Below are positions 1-12,390 of a stretch of DNA of 64,000 nt, piece by piece. Under the pieces are notes generated by a model. That model did not search any database. It was not told the DNA's origin and saw only the letters and a program-made list of their open reading frames with translations. Within the stretch, counting starts at the first letter, position 1; each line of letters begins with the position of its first letter. Source of the stretch: Pezizomycotina sp. ARF18 (lineage: Eukaryota > Ascomycota); assembly GCA_002224055.1 (NCBI GenBank), contig AZLU01000015.1, forward strand, positions 1-64,000. The letters run 5' to 3'. The translations under genes and the position numbers were made by a program.

Positions 1-3000
1 AACGATGGCTACTTCCTTCCCGAGAAAATAAAAAACAAGGTCAAAGGTTTATATTTGCAAGTCGCGCCTATTCGACGCTATCATTTATCCACGCCAAACG
101 ATCATAAACATTCACTATTTTTTTTTACCTAATTTCGCAGTCGAGGCACTAAATTATCCTTCCAATATTCATAAATTTTGCTAGAAGCATCTGCGTCCGT
201 CATGATTCGAAATGATTGGTGTCAGGGTGAATTCAGCATATATCTAAGCGTACAGCTAGCGTACGCTTTGACGGAGGGCGGAACGCGTCGATCGATACAA
301 ACCTATGGGCACCCTTTTTTCCCCTCCTATGTTTATACACGCAACTTTAAAACTGGGAGAAAAGCTCAGGCGTCATAGCTTTCTATCTAATAAATACTAT
401 TCCCGGACACGCGTCTGCTCCTGCATAGCCTCCAAAGGATGACGCGCAGTTCGGAATCATCAGTTTTGAAGCGATAGGCGATTTGAAGCTAACAATACGT
501 TGATACGAAATATCTGTAGCTAATGGCGAAGAGACCCCCACAATCGATAACAAAGCAAATGACGTGAGAGTCAGTCCGAACTTACGGTCTGATGTATAGA
601 CTTCTATCCCGACGAACAAGACCTTGTTCAAGAATCTCCGCTCGCACTACGACCTTGACAACACGACATTTTACCAGGTGCATAGACAATAAGCCGTAGT
701 AAGACGTTTATCATCCGGCGATAAAACACTCTTCCTTTCCCTTCCACCCACAATAGCTCGAGTTCGAAACAAAAGAAAAGAATTATCTATGTGATGTATA
801 CACTGGCGAATATGGAAACCGCTACGTCATAGCATTGGCTATTGAATATTTGCAAAGGACGTACAATCCTCTGCTCTGTTTCAAAGAAAAGGCAGACGAT
901 CGATGTTTGTTACTTGACGTAGTTTTTAAATATTAGAGAAAGTTTCTTTATTGTCTACATAAATTAGAAGGAGGTTTTGGGGGCTGTGGATAAAGGCGAC
1001 AACGTTGCGATGAATTCCAAAAAGAAGCAACAAAAGAAAGAAAGAAAGAAAGAACAAGAGTGTGGTATTGGATAGCTCTCACTTGCTAAGCTAACTAACA
1101 ACCCCTATACTTCGCAATGAATGAAAATGGGTCCTACTTACGATAATCCTCACCTATGCACTGTTACCTCTCGAGCGTAAGATAATATATATTTCACGGC
1201 TTTGGTAAAATGGAAGCCAGTGACAGGGTATTTTTGTTGTAAATTCAAAAATCCATTCGGAGCTTTCAAGGCTCAGAACACCATTTCCACCCTCGATACA
1301 ATCGATCACAAATCACGGACTACCTCATTAGAGCCATACTTTGTAACGAAGCACCTCAAAGCTCGCAAAAACTTGTAGACGACGACATACCCAACAGGAA
1401 GCTTAAAAGGCTGACGATCGGCAAGAACAAGACGGTCCGGACGATAAACGTTGTGAGGACATTCGTCTTGACATTCAACGAATATTCCCTCCTAATAAGT
1501 CACATTATTTACCATTTTTCAAGGCTTTGACTTTGAAATACTTCGTGTAGGAACACCATTACCATACATCATGTATATGCCTTATTGTACATAAATAGGG
1601 GAGCTTTCCCCCATCATCTCCATCAAGGAACTCAAGGATCGATCCCTCTTCACGGTGTTCCAACACTTCGCAAAGGCTTACCATAAGTTTCAGCATCCCG
1701 TAGGGCAAATTAAAAAAAAAAAAAAAAAGAAGAGAGAAGAAGAGTAAATATCGGAGAGCTACGCTTCAATCATATTCAATTCTGTTATCCCGAGAATTAG
1801 GATCACTTATAATGTTTAAAGGACGTTATGTCTTCCTCCTACCCCGGCTCATAAGAGACGCAAACCCTCGCGGTCGTTAGAAACGAAAACCAACACCGCG
1901 CCTAGCGATATCTTCGACGAGAGGGCAACGAAGACACTATAGTCGAGGACTTAATGACTCCCCAACAACGAGCCATTTCATAAGTAAAGTTTCATTAGCT
2001 GCAATAACCATCGACGATGGTTGGCCCGTCTCTTTCGTATCCTCTGCGCGAGCAAATATGACCAGCTATAGCGTACAGAGAGACTCACCATGTTCTCGGT
2101 CTACTATAATCCACGTTAATCCCATCAACAAAAGAGCGTAGAAAATCTCTGAAATTGTAGAACTTGTACAAAGTCCTCTATAATCATATTTGACAATTAT
2201 TCAAAGGAGAAAAAGGTACATTCACATACAGACACATTGACACTACGCTTTCGTAAACGCGTGGTGGAAAATGGATATAACAACCATGACAACTTTAAAA
2301 AAAAAAAAAAAAAAAAGGAATTAACGAGGACCAGTAATATATCAATCCAAATCCAAATCCATGCAAGAAAGCTTCACTGAGGTTTTCGATATTAAAAAGA
2401 ACCTTATTCGACGGCATACAATAAAACAGTGGTCTGCGCTCAAAATACTTGAATACGTTGAGCAATTTACACAAACGGCAAAGTGCTGTGCACTACATAG
2501 CTAAAAAAAAAAAAAAAAAAAAAAAAAACCAGAACTGCATGCCGCCTATAAACCTCCGAAAACGTTTTTGCAAAGAAGTTGAGGGCAACAGATAGAAACT
2601 GGACTCAGTAGAGCGCGTCTTCGATATCCTTACCATTGATTTATGATTTGAAAGCCTGGAATAGCGCGTTGGTTACAGAACCGACGCCCGATACGAGTAA
2701 TCGAAGCCGTACAGGATCTGAATCGCTCATAAAGCTCCGGGCAGTGCAAGCCGAAGCTCGAGGCAGCATAGCGAATTACAATTAGGACAAGGAGTGGCGA
2801 GAGGTCGAGAAAAGATCAATAGAGGGGGTCTTGACATACTAAGCATTTCTCTTTTGACGGTTTGAAGACTGAACAGTTTAGTGGAGGCACAAGTATTCTA
2901 GAAAGATGGAAGCTGATAGAGCACTTTACAATATCGAAATAACGAAGAAAGCAAACTGTGAAGGAGGCCTATTCGATTTTTTCTATCTCGGTTATCAAAC

Positions 3001-3859
3001 GTGGTGATAATTTTTCGTTGATGGTTGCCGGCAGCGTTAACGCCTTACCGTGCACTTAGTAATATCATGGGATGTCTATTTACCTTGAGATCGCTCTTCC
3101 CGTTCAAAATGATACTTCACAGCTCAAAACAATGATAGCACTTTTCCCACTATAATACACTAAATTAGAAAGAAAAAGCACGCCAACAGCAACAACATAC
3201 GAACTAATGTAAAGGAATCCCACATTGTGATATCAAAAGGCCATGGTTTAAAACGAGAGCACGCTGCCCAATCTTCGTGTCGTCATTAGAAAGTTTTTAA
3301 GACGACGGTTCTATTACTCGAGTGGATTCACTCTGGAGTATAATCTGTAATATTATGAGGACTATTTGAAAGCTAGGAACAACGAAGAGGTTGGCGATAC
3401 GGATAAAACTGAGCGGGAAGAAGATGGAAAATATGGGGAAAAGATTGAATATGAGGAGACTGGAATGGAATGTGTATATACTGAAAAAAAAAAAAAAATC
3501 TTCGTCGTTTTCTCATTCTAGTTCAAATAACAAAAGGTTGTAGAGGTCGAAATCCGAAAACTATTATTAGAAGATTTCCAAGAAAAAAAATTTTTTTATG
3601 CCTACAAACAAACAGAAGTGGCTAAAAACAAACGCGGAAAGGTATGGCTCGTGGGAGAATTTTGTTTCGGAATTTCTATAGTCTTGAGAATTCGCGAGGG
3701 ATTTGAAAGTTTATATATCTATCTGATTGAGAACATATGCTTTTGTGAAACAGATAGTAAATGACCGAAGAAGACTAGCTATGGGATGTATGACATGACG
3801 ACCGCTGATCTGAACCTCCCAAGCTCTAAAGCGTGACGAACCACACAAATCGCCCGACA
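1..3859. other. AT-rich stretch without a supported gene
   Basis: I see no protein-like reading frame here; open frames are short and do not resemble known families. The stretch holds several A-runs on the plus strand (near 1711, 2298, 2503 and 3484) and a short GAAA run near 1036. A few phrases faintly resemble the repeat units found further right (for example GAAAGCTTC near 2368), but the spacing is not regular enough to claim the array extends here. Confidence 0.5.
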
Positions 3860-4402
3860 TCACCCTATTTTCATGCCCAGCATCGCGACCTCCAATATAC
3901 GATCCTGCATTACCTCGAAAAGTTCCACGAGACTCCTCCGTCTCCAGCATCTTCAGACTCACATTCTCGCTTATGAAAGTGTCCGGCTCCAAAATACCCA
4001 CGTACACGACCTTCAGCACGTCCTTGAGCCTCAGTATTCCTCGACGCAGGGCTTATTCCCGCTTAGCCTCCTGCTGCATGGTTCCATGGTGGTGTAGGAC
4101 AGTATTCTTCGGCAGTACACCGCCGATGTGCTCCTCCGCTCGTTCTTTGGGGAGGCGTGCTGTGCGCGACTTTTGATAAAGCAACATTGCTCCGCGTGCG
4201 TCTTGCCAGGATCCTCAACCATATCGTCGTGCGGTATTTCCATGGAGTAACCCGTCGACAGGATCTCGTTCTTGTCTGCGTCAACGAGAACTGCCCCGAC
4301 GCAAATTTACGCGGGGACGGAGGTGAGAGGCGGGCCTGTTCGAGGCATATTCCATGTATCCCTCGTGATCTCCGGCGGCAATCTGGGGGTGTGGGCAGCC
4401 AT
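3860..4402 (-). CDS. Cytidine/deoxycytidylate deaminase-fold protein (RIB2/RibD-type deaminase domain)
   Basis: A single-domain zinc deaminase of about 180 residues. On the minus strand the ATG at 4402 opens MAAHTPRLPP; the core then reads VGAVLVDADKNEILSTGY, THAEQCCFIK, VLPKNTVL, TMEPCSRRLSGNKPC and LKVVYVGILEPDTF, ending with ILEVAMLGMKIG and TGA at 3860. HAE supplies the zinc-binding His and the catalytic Glu; the two Cys of PC-x9-C complete the zinc site. The combination of HAEQ, EPCxxRLSGNxxC and YVGIxEPxTF is typical of fungal deaminases related to the DRAP deaminase of riboflavin synthesis. Substrate cannot be decided from sequence; other family members act on nucleosides or nucleotides. 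Reading it needs at least three one-base frame changes although the residues are well conserved, which points to sequence-level indels. The gene is convergent with nothing nearby; a TATATAT stretch lies about 125 bp upstream (near 4530). Confidence 0.75.
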
Positions 4403-5289
4403 TTTGACTTTCTGACAAGTTTTGTTGGAGAGAGCCGATCAGATTATGACTTCGGAATTTTTTTAAAGGTTGAAAAGGATTGTTAAAGAGACGAGGAAAA
4501 AGCTAGGACGGGCTACGGCTGAGATATATAGTGCCTCTCGGAAATCTTCCGACCATTCCACACCATGATTGTCATGTACCTTCGCTGTTTTTCTATCGCG
4601 CTTGAATCACTTCCGAATTCCCACTGCCCAACCCCCTGGATTCAGAAAGAATGAGCGATACCCGCTTGAAGCTGCACACTGCACAGCTAGATACTCGCGC
4701 AGTATACTTAGACCAAAAATACCAAAGAAGCCTCACCAATTTTTCAACCACGAACTTGAAAGACCTAATAGTAGTGAAAATCGTTGGAAATATATCAATT
4801 TAAATTATGATTATATTTCCAGTTTGCTTTCGTCTATAAGTTAAACTTTGATATAATTCAAATAGGTATATATATATATATACATGGAAAAATCGTGGTT
4901 GGAAAGGAGAGTCTATTGCTTACATATATCCACCTGTACGCATCACGCACGCTGCTGATCGGCATGGAGAATTGTTGGGACGCCACATTTTCATGCAGAA
5001 ATGCAGGCGCCGGCGCCTAATTCTGCATCTATTTGCAAGGGTTCTTGTAACTCTGAATCCATGACAGGTAATAATACATACAGGATTTGTTTTGTTTTTC
5101 TCATCTGGGGGATGAAGTACCCCGCCCTACTTCGTGCTCCATACTTAAGAGTTTCCATCAGAAATTGAACAGCTGGGTGAAACTCCCCTGAACGAAGGTA
5201 CTTTTTCTGGTCCAACATTTTCACCAGATCAAGCATTAAGGCGTTTCTAACTGACTGAACAAGCCATCACGTATAAATATGGTAATTTA
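4403..5289. other. Intergenic region between the deaminase and the STAND receptor
   Basis: The two genes are transcribed away from each other, so this stretch should carry both promoters. It has a TA microsatellite near 4868-4883 and a TATATA close to 4530 on the deaminase side. An 81-codon minus-strand frame at 4991-5236 shows no family resemblance and is not called. Confidence 0.4.
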
Positions 5290-8200
5290 GTGACTTCTAG
5301 CTTGCTCAACAAGGCTATCTGCGCATTTAGCTTCCCTCCTGATTCGGCTAACGTGGTTTGTCAGCCGATCAGGAGTTTCCGGCGAAAGGGCACTGGTAAG
5401 GCTCTACCCACCGGCTCTAGCACGCCTGCGTCCGGCGCCGGTCGCATCGCCAGGGCCGCGGCCATTACCGACGATGGTGCGAATGATCCCAGGGTATCTT
5501 GGGATTGAGTCTCCTCTACTCTCCTTCAGAGCCTTCGACCGACTTGATCTTCGTACACGGCCTCGGCGGCGGTTCTCGAAAGACATGGAGCAAATCACCT
5601 TCTTTAATGCACTACTGGCCGCAGGAATGGCTTCCCAAGGACCCTGTATTTAAAAATGTACGGGTGCACAGCTTCGGGTACGATTCAGACTGGGCAAAGT
5701 GGAAGGGGGACTGCCTAAACGTCAATCATTTTGGTAAATCGTTACTAGGTGCTATGAGCACGTCACCATATCTTAACGATGCTGAGAATCCAGTTCCGAT
5801 AGTGCTCATAGGGCACAGCATGGGAGGTTTAGTCATCAAGAAGGCGTATATCTTAGCAAGGCAAAATAGAGCGTACGAAGCCCTAGCGAAACGGATTCAT
5901 ACTGTCTACTTTTTGGCTACCCGCATCGAGGTTCAGATTCGGCGAAGCTCTTGGGTAACATCCTTCAGCTCACCTTCTCTGCGCGAGCGTACGTCACGGA
6001 TCTTGAAAGAGGCTCCGCGCTATACAATCTATCAACCACGGATTTCAACAATACTCGGCGGATATAAACCTGTGGTCACTTTACGAGACTCAAAAGGTGA
6101 GCGTTGGAATATTCAGTACGCTCATCGTTGACCCGGAATCGGCCGTCCTCGATACCCCGAAGAGAAGCAAATACCAGTGAACGCTGACCACCGCTCGATC
6201 TGCAAATTTGATACACCAACAGACCCAAAACTACCTAATCCTTCGCAATGCCCTCGCCTCAACTGTGAAAACTATCTTCAGTACAGGTATGATCCCACCT
6301 CAGCTATTAAGGATCGCACTAAGTAAGCAGCAGAGCAAACCTCGAAAGAGAAGATACGGCGCAATCAGCTCGCTTGTCTAAAAGACTACTTGGGCGCGCC
6401 TGAGGTACCAGAGGACGACCTCGCTGCCGTCGATGACGCACGTTTAACCGGGACTTGCGAGTGGTTCTCGGCAAGGAGTAGTTACATAGATTGGAAGGAT
6501 TTCAGACCAGACGCTCCAAATATACTATGGGTAAACGGAAAACCCGCGACTGGAAAGTCTGTCCTAGCGGGTTATGTCATCGGACAGCTGCAAAAAATGA
6601 ACGTGGACTGCAGTTACTTCTTCTTTAAGTTCGGGACCAGTCCAAGTCCCGCATCAACGCCTGTCTCAGATCCCTAGCCTTCCAAATGGCTTCGGTTAAT
6701 GTCCAAGCGCGAAAAATGGTTCTGGAGATGCAACAAAATAACATCACTCTTGATGCTGATAATGAACGCACAATATGGCAGAAACTATTTGCTTCTGGAA
6801 TTTTCCAAGAAAAGCTTCCCAAGCAATATTGGGTTATCGACGCCTTAGACGAATGCGTGAACCCGATGACCTTTTTCAACGTGGTCCTAGCAAAACTCGA
6901 TAGAGCGATACCGTTACGTATCTTGATTACCAGTAGGGACGCTCCAGATCTAGAAAAGCAGTTTCGGGGTCTTGGTGCAGACAACCTTAGATCTGAGAAG
7001 ATCACAATCCTAGATACACAACTCGACATGAAGCTCTTGGTCGAGCAAAGGGCGGACTCCCTTGCTGTGGAAGACGGAGAACGGCGACGACTGCTAGTGG
7101 AAAGAATTCTTGAGAAATCCAAGGGATCATTTTATGGACGGTCATGGTCCTTGCGAATTGTCAAATACTTACGGAGATAAGGAAATTGACCAAGTTATCG
7201 ACGAAGTCCCTCGAGGGATGGAACCATTCTACCAAAGATCACTTGACACGATGTCGAACGCCAGACATGGTCAGAAGTTGGCAAAAGCAATTCTCGTCTG
7301 GACAACATGTGTAACAAGGCCGTTGACTGTGAGCGAGCTTCAAGAGGCGCTCAGACTAGACATTAATGACAACTTTGCGAAATTAGATGAGAGCATTGCC
7401 GCGCTTTGCGGCCATTTTGTTACCGTTGACAGGTTTCACAAGGTGCAAATGATCCATGCGACAGCGAGGGAGTTTCTTTTGAATGAGGATCTGAAATCCG
7501 ACTTCGCCGTCAAGAAAATGGAGGCGCACACGCGTATTGCCAGAGCTTGTCTCAAATATCTCACTGGTGAGGAGATGCGACCTCCTCGGAACAGCAGACG
7601 TCCGGCGCTCACTAGGAAAAGAGCAGAAATTTCTCATTACGCCTGCTCAGCATTTTCGTACCACCTAGCCAACGCCGATCCAGTGGTGGATGATATCTTG
7701 TCCCTTGTGGAGGATTTCTGAGATCGAATGTGCTATCTTGGATAGAGGTTGCCGCCCGAAAACGAGATCTCGGTATTTTGATTCGCGCCGCAAAAGATCT
7801 GAAATCATATCTCAGTTCACGCGCTGCGGGCGGCCGACCTTCGGTAATGAGATGCAAACGATCCGAGGTTGGACGACCGACCTTATGCGGCTCGTCGCCA
7901 AGTTCGCCAATGCGCTTATAACTTCGCCATCGGCAATCTACGCGCTTGTCTTACCGCTTTGTCCCACGGACTCTATTATATACAAAGCTGCAACCCAGGG
8001 CGAAAATTATTAGTATTAGGAGCCTCGACGCCCAGTGGGACGATCGGTTATCTTGTATGCACTATCGCCAGGACCAAACGAGTGCCGTTTGCTATGGGAA
8101 AGAACTTTTCGCCGTCGGCCTTTTTACCGGAAGTATAACTCTATATCACGCAACGACCTGCCAGGAATTCAAGATCCTTGACCACGGCGAGCCTGTTAAG

Positions 8201-10096
8201 TTCCTCCGGTTTAGGCGCAAGTCAGATTTAATGGCGTCTTGTGGAATGATGACAATCAGGTCTGGGACATCCGGACGGGGGACCTTGTTTATCAATTCAA
8301 GGCCCCGGAACGGCCCATTGATCTCGAATTTGACGATAACATCCTCTTAGCAGCCTCTCGTAAGAACTATTTAGCAGGGTGGGATCTGGATAACCACGGC
8401 GTCAAATGTGCAGACATGCCGTGGACGAACTCAGGAGAAGATACAAGCACGTGGCACTTGGTACACCGTGTGCTGCCGCAATCTCCACTAGCCACAAAAT
8501 GTTGGCTGTCGCTTATGCGCGACAGCCGATAATGCTTTGGGACCTCGAAGTCGATGAATATTACGGCAGCTGCGGCAGAAATGTGCATCCTGTAACCGCG
8601 CACGTAGTCACCTCGCTTGTTTTCCACCCTAACTCAATGATTAGGCTCCTTGCTGCATCTTACCTCGATGGTATGCTCGCGCTCATGGACCCGTTTGATG
8701 ATCATATTCTGGTTCAGTTTCGTGGGAATGCCATAATCTCGCGGCTAGTCCGGACGGCCGCTTCCTCGGCGGCGCAGCCGGGCCGACAATACACGTCTAC
8801 GACTTCGAAACCCTTAAACTTGTTTACCGAGTCAAGGCCTCGAACTCCTATATTAAGCAGCTGGCATTCAGCGAAGACGGCTTGCATATTGTCGACATTA
8901 GGGGGTCTCAGTGTAATGTTTGGGAGCCCGCTGCCCTCTTTGGAGGCTCCGTAAGTGACGAAAGTAGCGAAGTTTCATCGGGCTCGATCGTGGACGCAGT
9001 CGCAAGCGATGCGGGCGTCAAAACCAGCGCGTTGGCGTTGCAACCCGAGGGAGAAGTCATATTCTGCGGCAAGAGCGATGGTTCTGTTTCCATCTACGAT
9101 CTCAAGTCCGGAAACCCAGTCCGAGTGCTCTATTGTCACAAGTCGCGCGTTCGCAACCTTACGTGGTGGTCAAAAAGCGCAATCGTCATGAGCGTGGATA
9201 TTTCCAATGCAATCTACGCATGGAAGTTAAAGAAAACACAGACCGACGGATGGATGCCCGAAAAATGATACTTCAGTCTCGCTTATACGGCGGACACTCT
9301 ATTATCCAAGTTCTACAAGACGAAGTAACCGGGAAATTTATCCTATCGACCCGCGAAACAGACCATCTCTGGAGCATTAACGGTGAGGAAGTCAACCTGC
9401 GGGCCTACTCTGATAAACCGCGAGTTCGAAGATGGCTCCAGCATCCGGATCTCCTCTCCACTTAATTTCCACGGATGGAGCGGTAGCCCGCATCTATTCA
9501 TGGAGCGACTTGTCTGAAATCGCAAAAATCGACCTCGGCACAGACATAACGGGACTGCAAATAAAGAGTTGCATTCCCTATAAAATTGACCAATGTACGC
9601 GGATAATACTTGAGTTTTCTGAACTGGACGGTGCAGCAGCTACACGCGGTCTTCATCTATTTGACGCGTCGTTTCTAAATATAATGAATTTCTCATTGGT
9701 TCACGTGAAAGAGCGGGCGCCACTGCTTCTGAAAACATTTCTGAGGAGGATATCGCCGCGAGTCTAAAAGCTTCAATAGCACTCTATGGCGCACAGCTGG
9801 TGACCGTAGCTGATCGTGTTGCTCATATAATCAATATTCTTGATTCAGGGCGCGTCATTTTCCTCGACAATACTTCATGGGTTTGTTCCATGGATCTCCG
9901 TGAAGTAAGAGGTTCGTCTGTATCTTACTTGAGACACTTCTTCGTACCCTACGATTGGTACTCCGGAACGAGAGATATCGTCTGCGCAGCCACGCAGCGA
10001 GACATTGTCTTCGCCCGGAATGACGGTGTCGCCATCATTCGAGATGGACTTGAGTATGTAGAAAAGGTTAACATACGTACGGGAGAAGATTCCTAG
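5290..10096 (+). CDS. STAND/NLR-type receptor: alpha/beta-hydrolase (SesB-like lipase) - NACHT - WD40
   Basis: A host non-self-recognition type receptor of roughly 1500 codons. Domains in order: (1) an N-terminal serine hydrolase at about 5507-6290, with LLYSPSEP, the oxyanion-hole motif FVHGLGGG, the nucleophile elbow IGHSMGG and a following HRGSDSAKLLG block, as in SesB-like lipase effectors; (2) a NACHT domain at about 6390-7180 with Walker A GKPATGKS, Walker B YWVIDALDEC and the sensor ILITSRD; (3) a helical/winged-helix stretch at about 7110-7720 (SELQEALRLD, MIHATAREFLL); (4) a WD40 half at about 8000-10090, with repeats such as CGKSDGSVSIYDLKSGNPV and QVWDIRTGDLVYQF. A short intron is likely near 6282-6330. 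The fold and motifs are conserved throughout, but the locus as given is broken by about a dozen frame changes; it is either a recently disabled allele or affected by assembly indels. The start is uncertain because the first residues are not conserved. Confidence 0.8.
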
Positions 10097-12390
10097 GGCA
10101 TATGGCGACCTGTCTGCCTATTAATCGTACCCACTCATAGAGCCTTTTTTGAAAATTTACCTTCTAGTCGTATATTTATGTGTGTATATCACAGAGGAAA
10201 CATTCAAGGCACGCCCACGTTTCCCGTAGCCCGCTGATACCGATACGCTCACTCGCTGCACAGCTTCCGCGACCAGCCGATATCCATAAATCATGATACG
10301 GGGCTGCGCCGTAAGCCGCCGACACTGGCACTGCCAGTAGCGGCATGCCTCCACGGCCTGTCAAAACGCAACTGCCAGTTACGGCACTGTGCTGCCGGCA
10401 ACTGGCATTGGTTCGTCTACAGTGGTACGGCCTCCTCGGACCACCGACACCCAATACCTGCGCACTGGACGGCATCGTTCTAAAAATATATTTAGTTAAA
10501 CTTTCACCCATTTATGTATTTCCTTTATATATTATAAGTTTTACTTAATAATAATAATCATATATGCCTGTTTTTACCTCCAATTGATACATAGAACTAA
10601 AAATCTTCGGAGGTTCTTGTTGCGGACTGGTTAGTACTGTGTAAAATAGACTAATTTTATAAAAAAAAGTAACTATTAGAATTTTGTTTCACTAATTATA
10701 ACCATAAGATCAAAAGTCTCCAAATTTTCAATCACGAACCCTTTTTACCCACCCGCTGGTATTCCCCTCAACCAACAAGCATGTGACGCTATTCACAATT
10801 GTAAAATGAGCGAGAATCTCCTACGAATTATAGCTGCAACTATAAAAAAATTCGAGAAAGGAGGAAAAGAGGAAGATGGTCTTCATATTTAGCATAGCCA
10901 AGATAGCAGGCTCGAATGAGCGGGAAACATCCTAAGACGAAGAGTCGAGCTATAACAAAAATACATTTAAAAAAAAAAGTAAGCCCAAAACTCGCAAAGC
11001 CTACGCTACAATGTGGAATGTTCGCGAGTTATATAGCAAACCAAAATAAAAATTGACTAGAAGCTTGTAAAGGTGAGATGAGCCTCTTGGTCAAGTGAGA
11101 ATGAACGAGGACGAATGGATATCAAATCAACCCCAACCACGAAAGTTCACAGATATCTTCGCATCTAAAAAAAACAGAAAAAAAAAAACTATACTTGAGG
11201 ACCAATCTTATACGATATCGGACGAAACCGTTATCTGTGTTTTTACTACTCGAATATACGACGAGCTATACATACAAGTAGTAACAGCAACGGGCGCGCG
11301 CTACAGTAAGAAAGAAGAATAGCTAGAAAACAAAGAGATGTACCTCTACATCTTTTTTAGCCAAGAGGGAGGATGCATGGATAGTAATCGAAAGCTAACT
11401 AGGAAGACTTCACCACTGCCTTCCTTCACTATAAAAGCCTACAACTCTGAAGAGAAGATTGTCTTGTGGGTGGTATACGTCGTGAAGGGAAATCGTCGAG
11501 CTTCCACCTAAAGATACAAGGCCATTAGAAATTTGCTCCAAGAGCGGGCCCATCTCACATTCCTTCTATCTTCTGGAGACCGAGATCACCTACTGTACAT
11601 ACATTGCAAATAATCGACACCTACTCTATAGGTGTCAATCTTCGCATTGGAGAAAAAGTCCGCTTTAGTATCCGCAGCCCTCCTTTCCCTTTCCCAAAAA
11701 CGTAGGAATCAAGCACTGGAGCATAAAGTACTAAGTGCCCCCTAGAAAATCGAAAGCTAGCCATGGAACTGACTACACCACACTAGCTTAAATAGTCAAA
11801 GAATTTCGTCACCCTAGATACGACAGTCAGACCGTTCTTTCCCTAAGACACTAGCTCGGAAACGCTAAGTAGCACGTTTTTACTACCCAGCGTTCAGCAA
11901 ATTATACTTCGTATTATATAAGAAGTAGGTCCCCGTGATATCCACTAGGAGTTTTAACTAGAGGACATATTACGTTGAAAGAGAAATAATTAGTAGTGTC
12001 GACATCAAATTGCCTTTTGCTGGGTTTTCAACGAGGTTATAAGCTATTCGGCTACGCTCGAAGTTCCGCCATCTTAGTCCGCCATGCTGTAGAGTTATAT
12101 TGGGAGGCGTGGCTCAAGTGCTGGGAGAGCGTGAAATCAGGGAGTACTGATACAAGAATTACTTATTTGTTCGGGCTCAAGGGACTGCTTGTAAATAAAC
12201 GATGCTTACCAGTGGTACAGACGTTGACCATAATAAGATGGAGTCGGTGTCGAACGTATAACTTTGGTAAAGTTCAACGAGATCTAGCAGTTCCGCGCGA
12301 TAACCTGTCTTTGCAGACGCCGGGGAGGCGGGATTTATAACAAGAAATCGAAGGAGATGATAGTAAGTTGGAAAAGGAATATTCAGCAAC
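10097..12390. other. AT-rich intergenic stretch downstream of the receptor
   Basis: No gene is supported. The first 350 bp after the receptor stop are GC-richer and contain the short foldback listed separately. The rest is AT-rich with A-runs near 10967 and 11168. The 75-codon frame at 11095-11322 and the 114-codon frame at 11996-12340 have no recognisable family features. Confidence 0.4.
10326..10407. repeat. Short foldback with two copies of TGCCAGTWRCGGCA
   Basis: TGCCAGTAGCGGCA at about 10332 is nearly repeated as TGCCAGTTACGGCA at 10373. The second copy is followed by an inverted partner ending AACTGGCA at 10407, so 10373-10407 can fold with an 8-bp outer stem (TGCCAGTT/AACTGGCA), an inner CGGCA/TGCCG stem and a short loop. 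The first copy overlaps an 11-bp palindrome TGGCACTGCCA. It lies about 280 bp past the receptor stop, so a 3' RNA structure or the end of a small mobile element are both possible. Confidence 0.5.

Noticed and set aside
1-3859. Extension of the satellite to the left end of the window
   Set aside because: A few similar words exist but without regular spacing.
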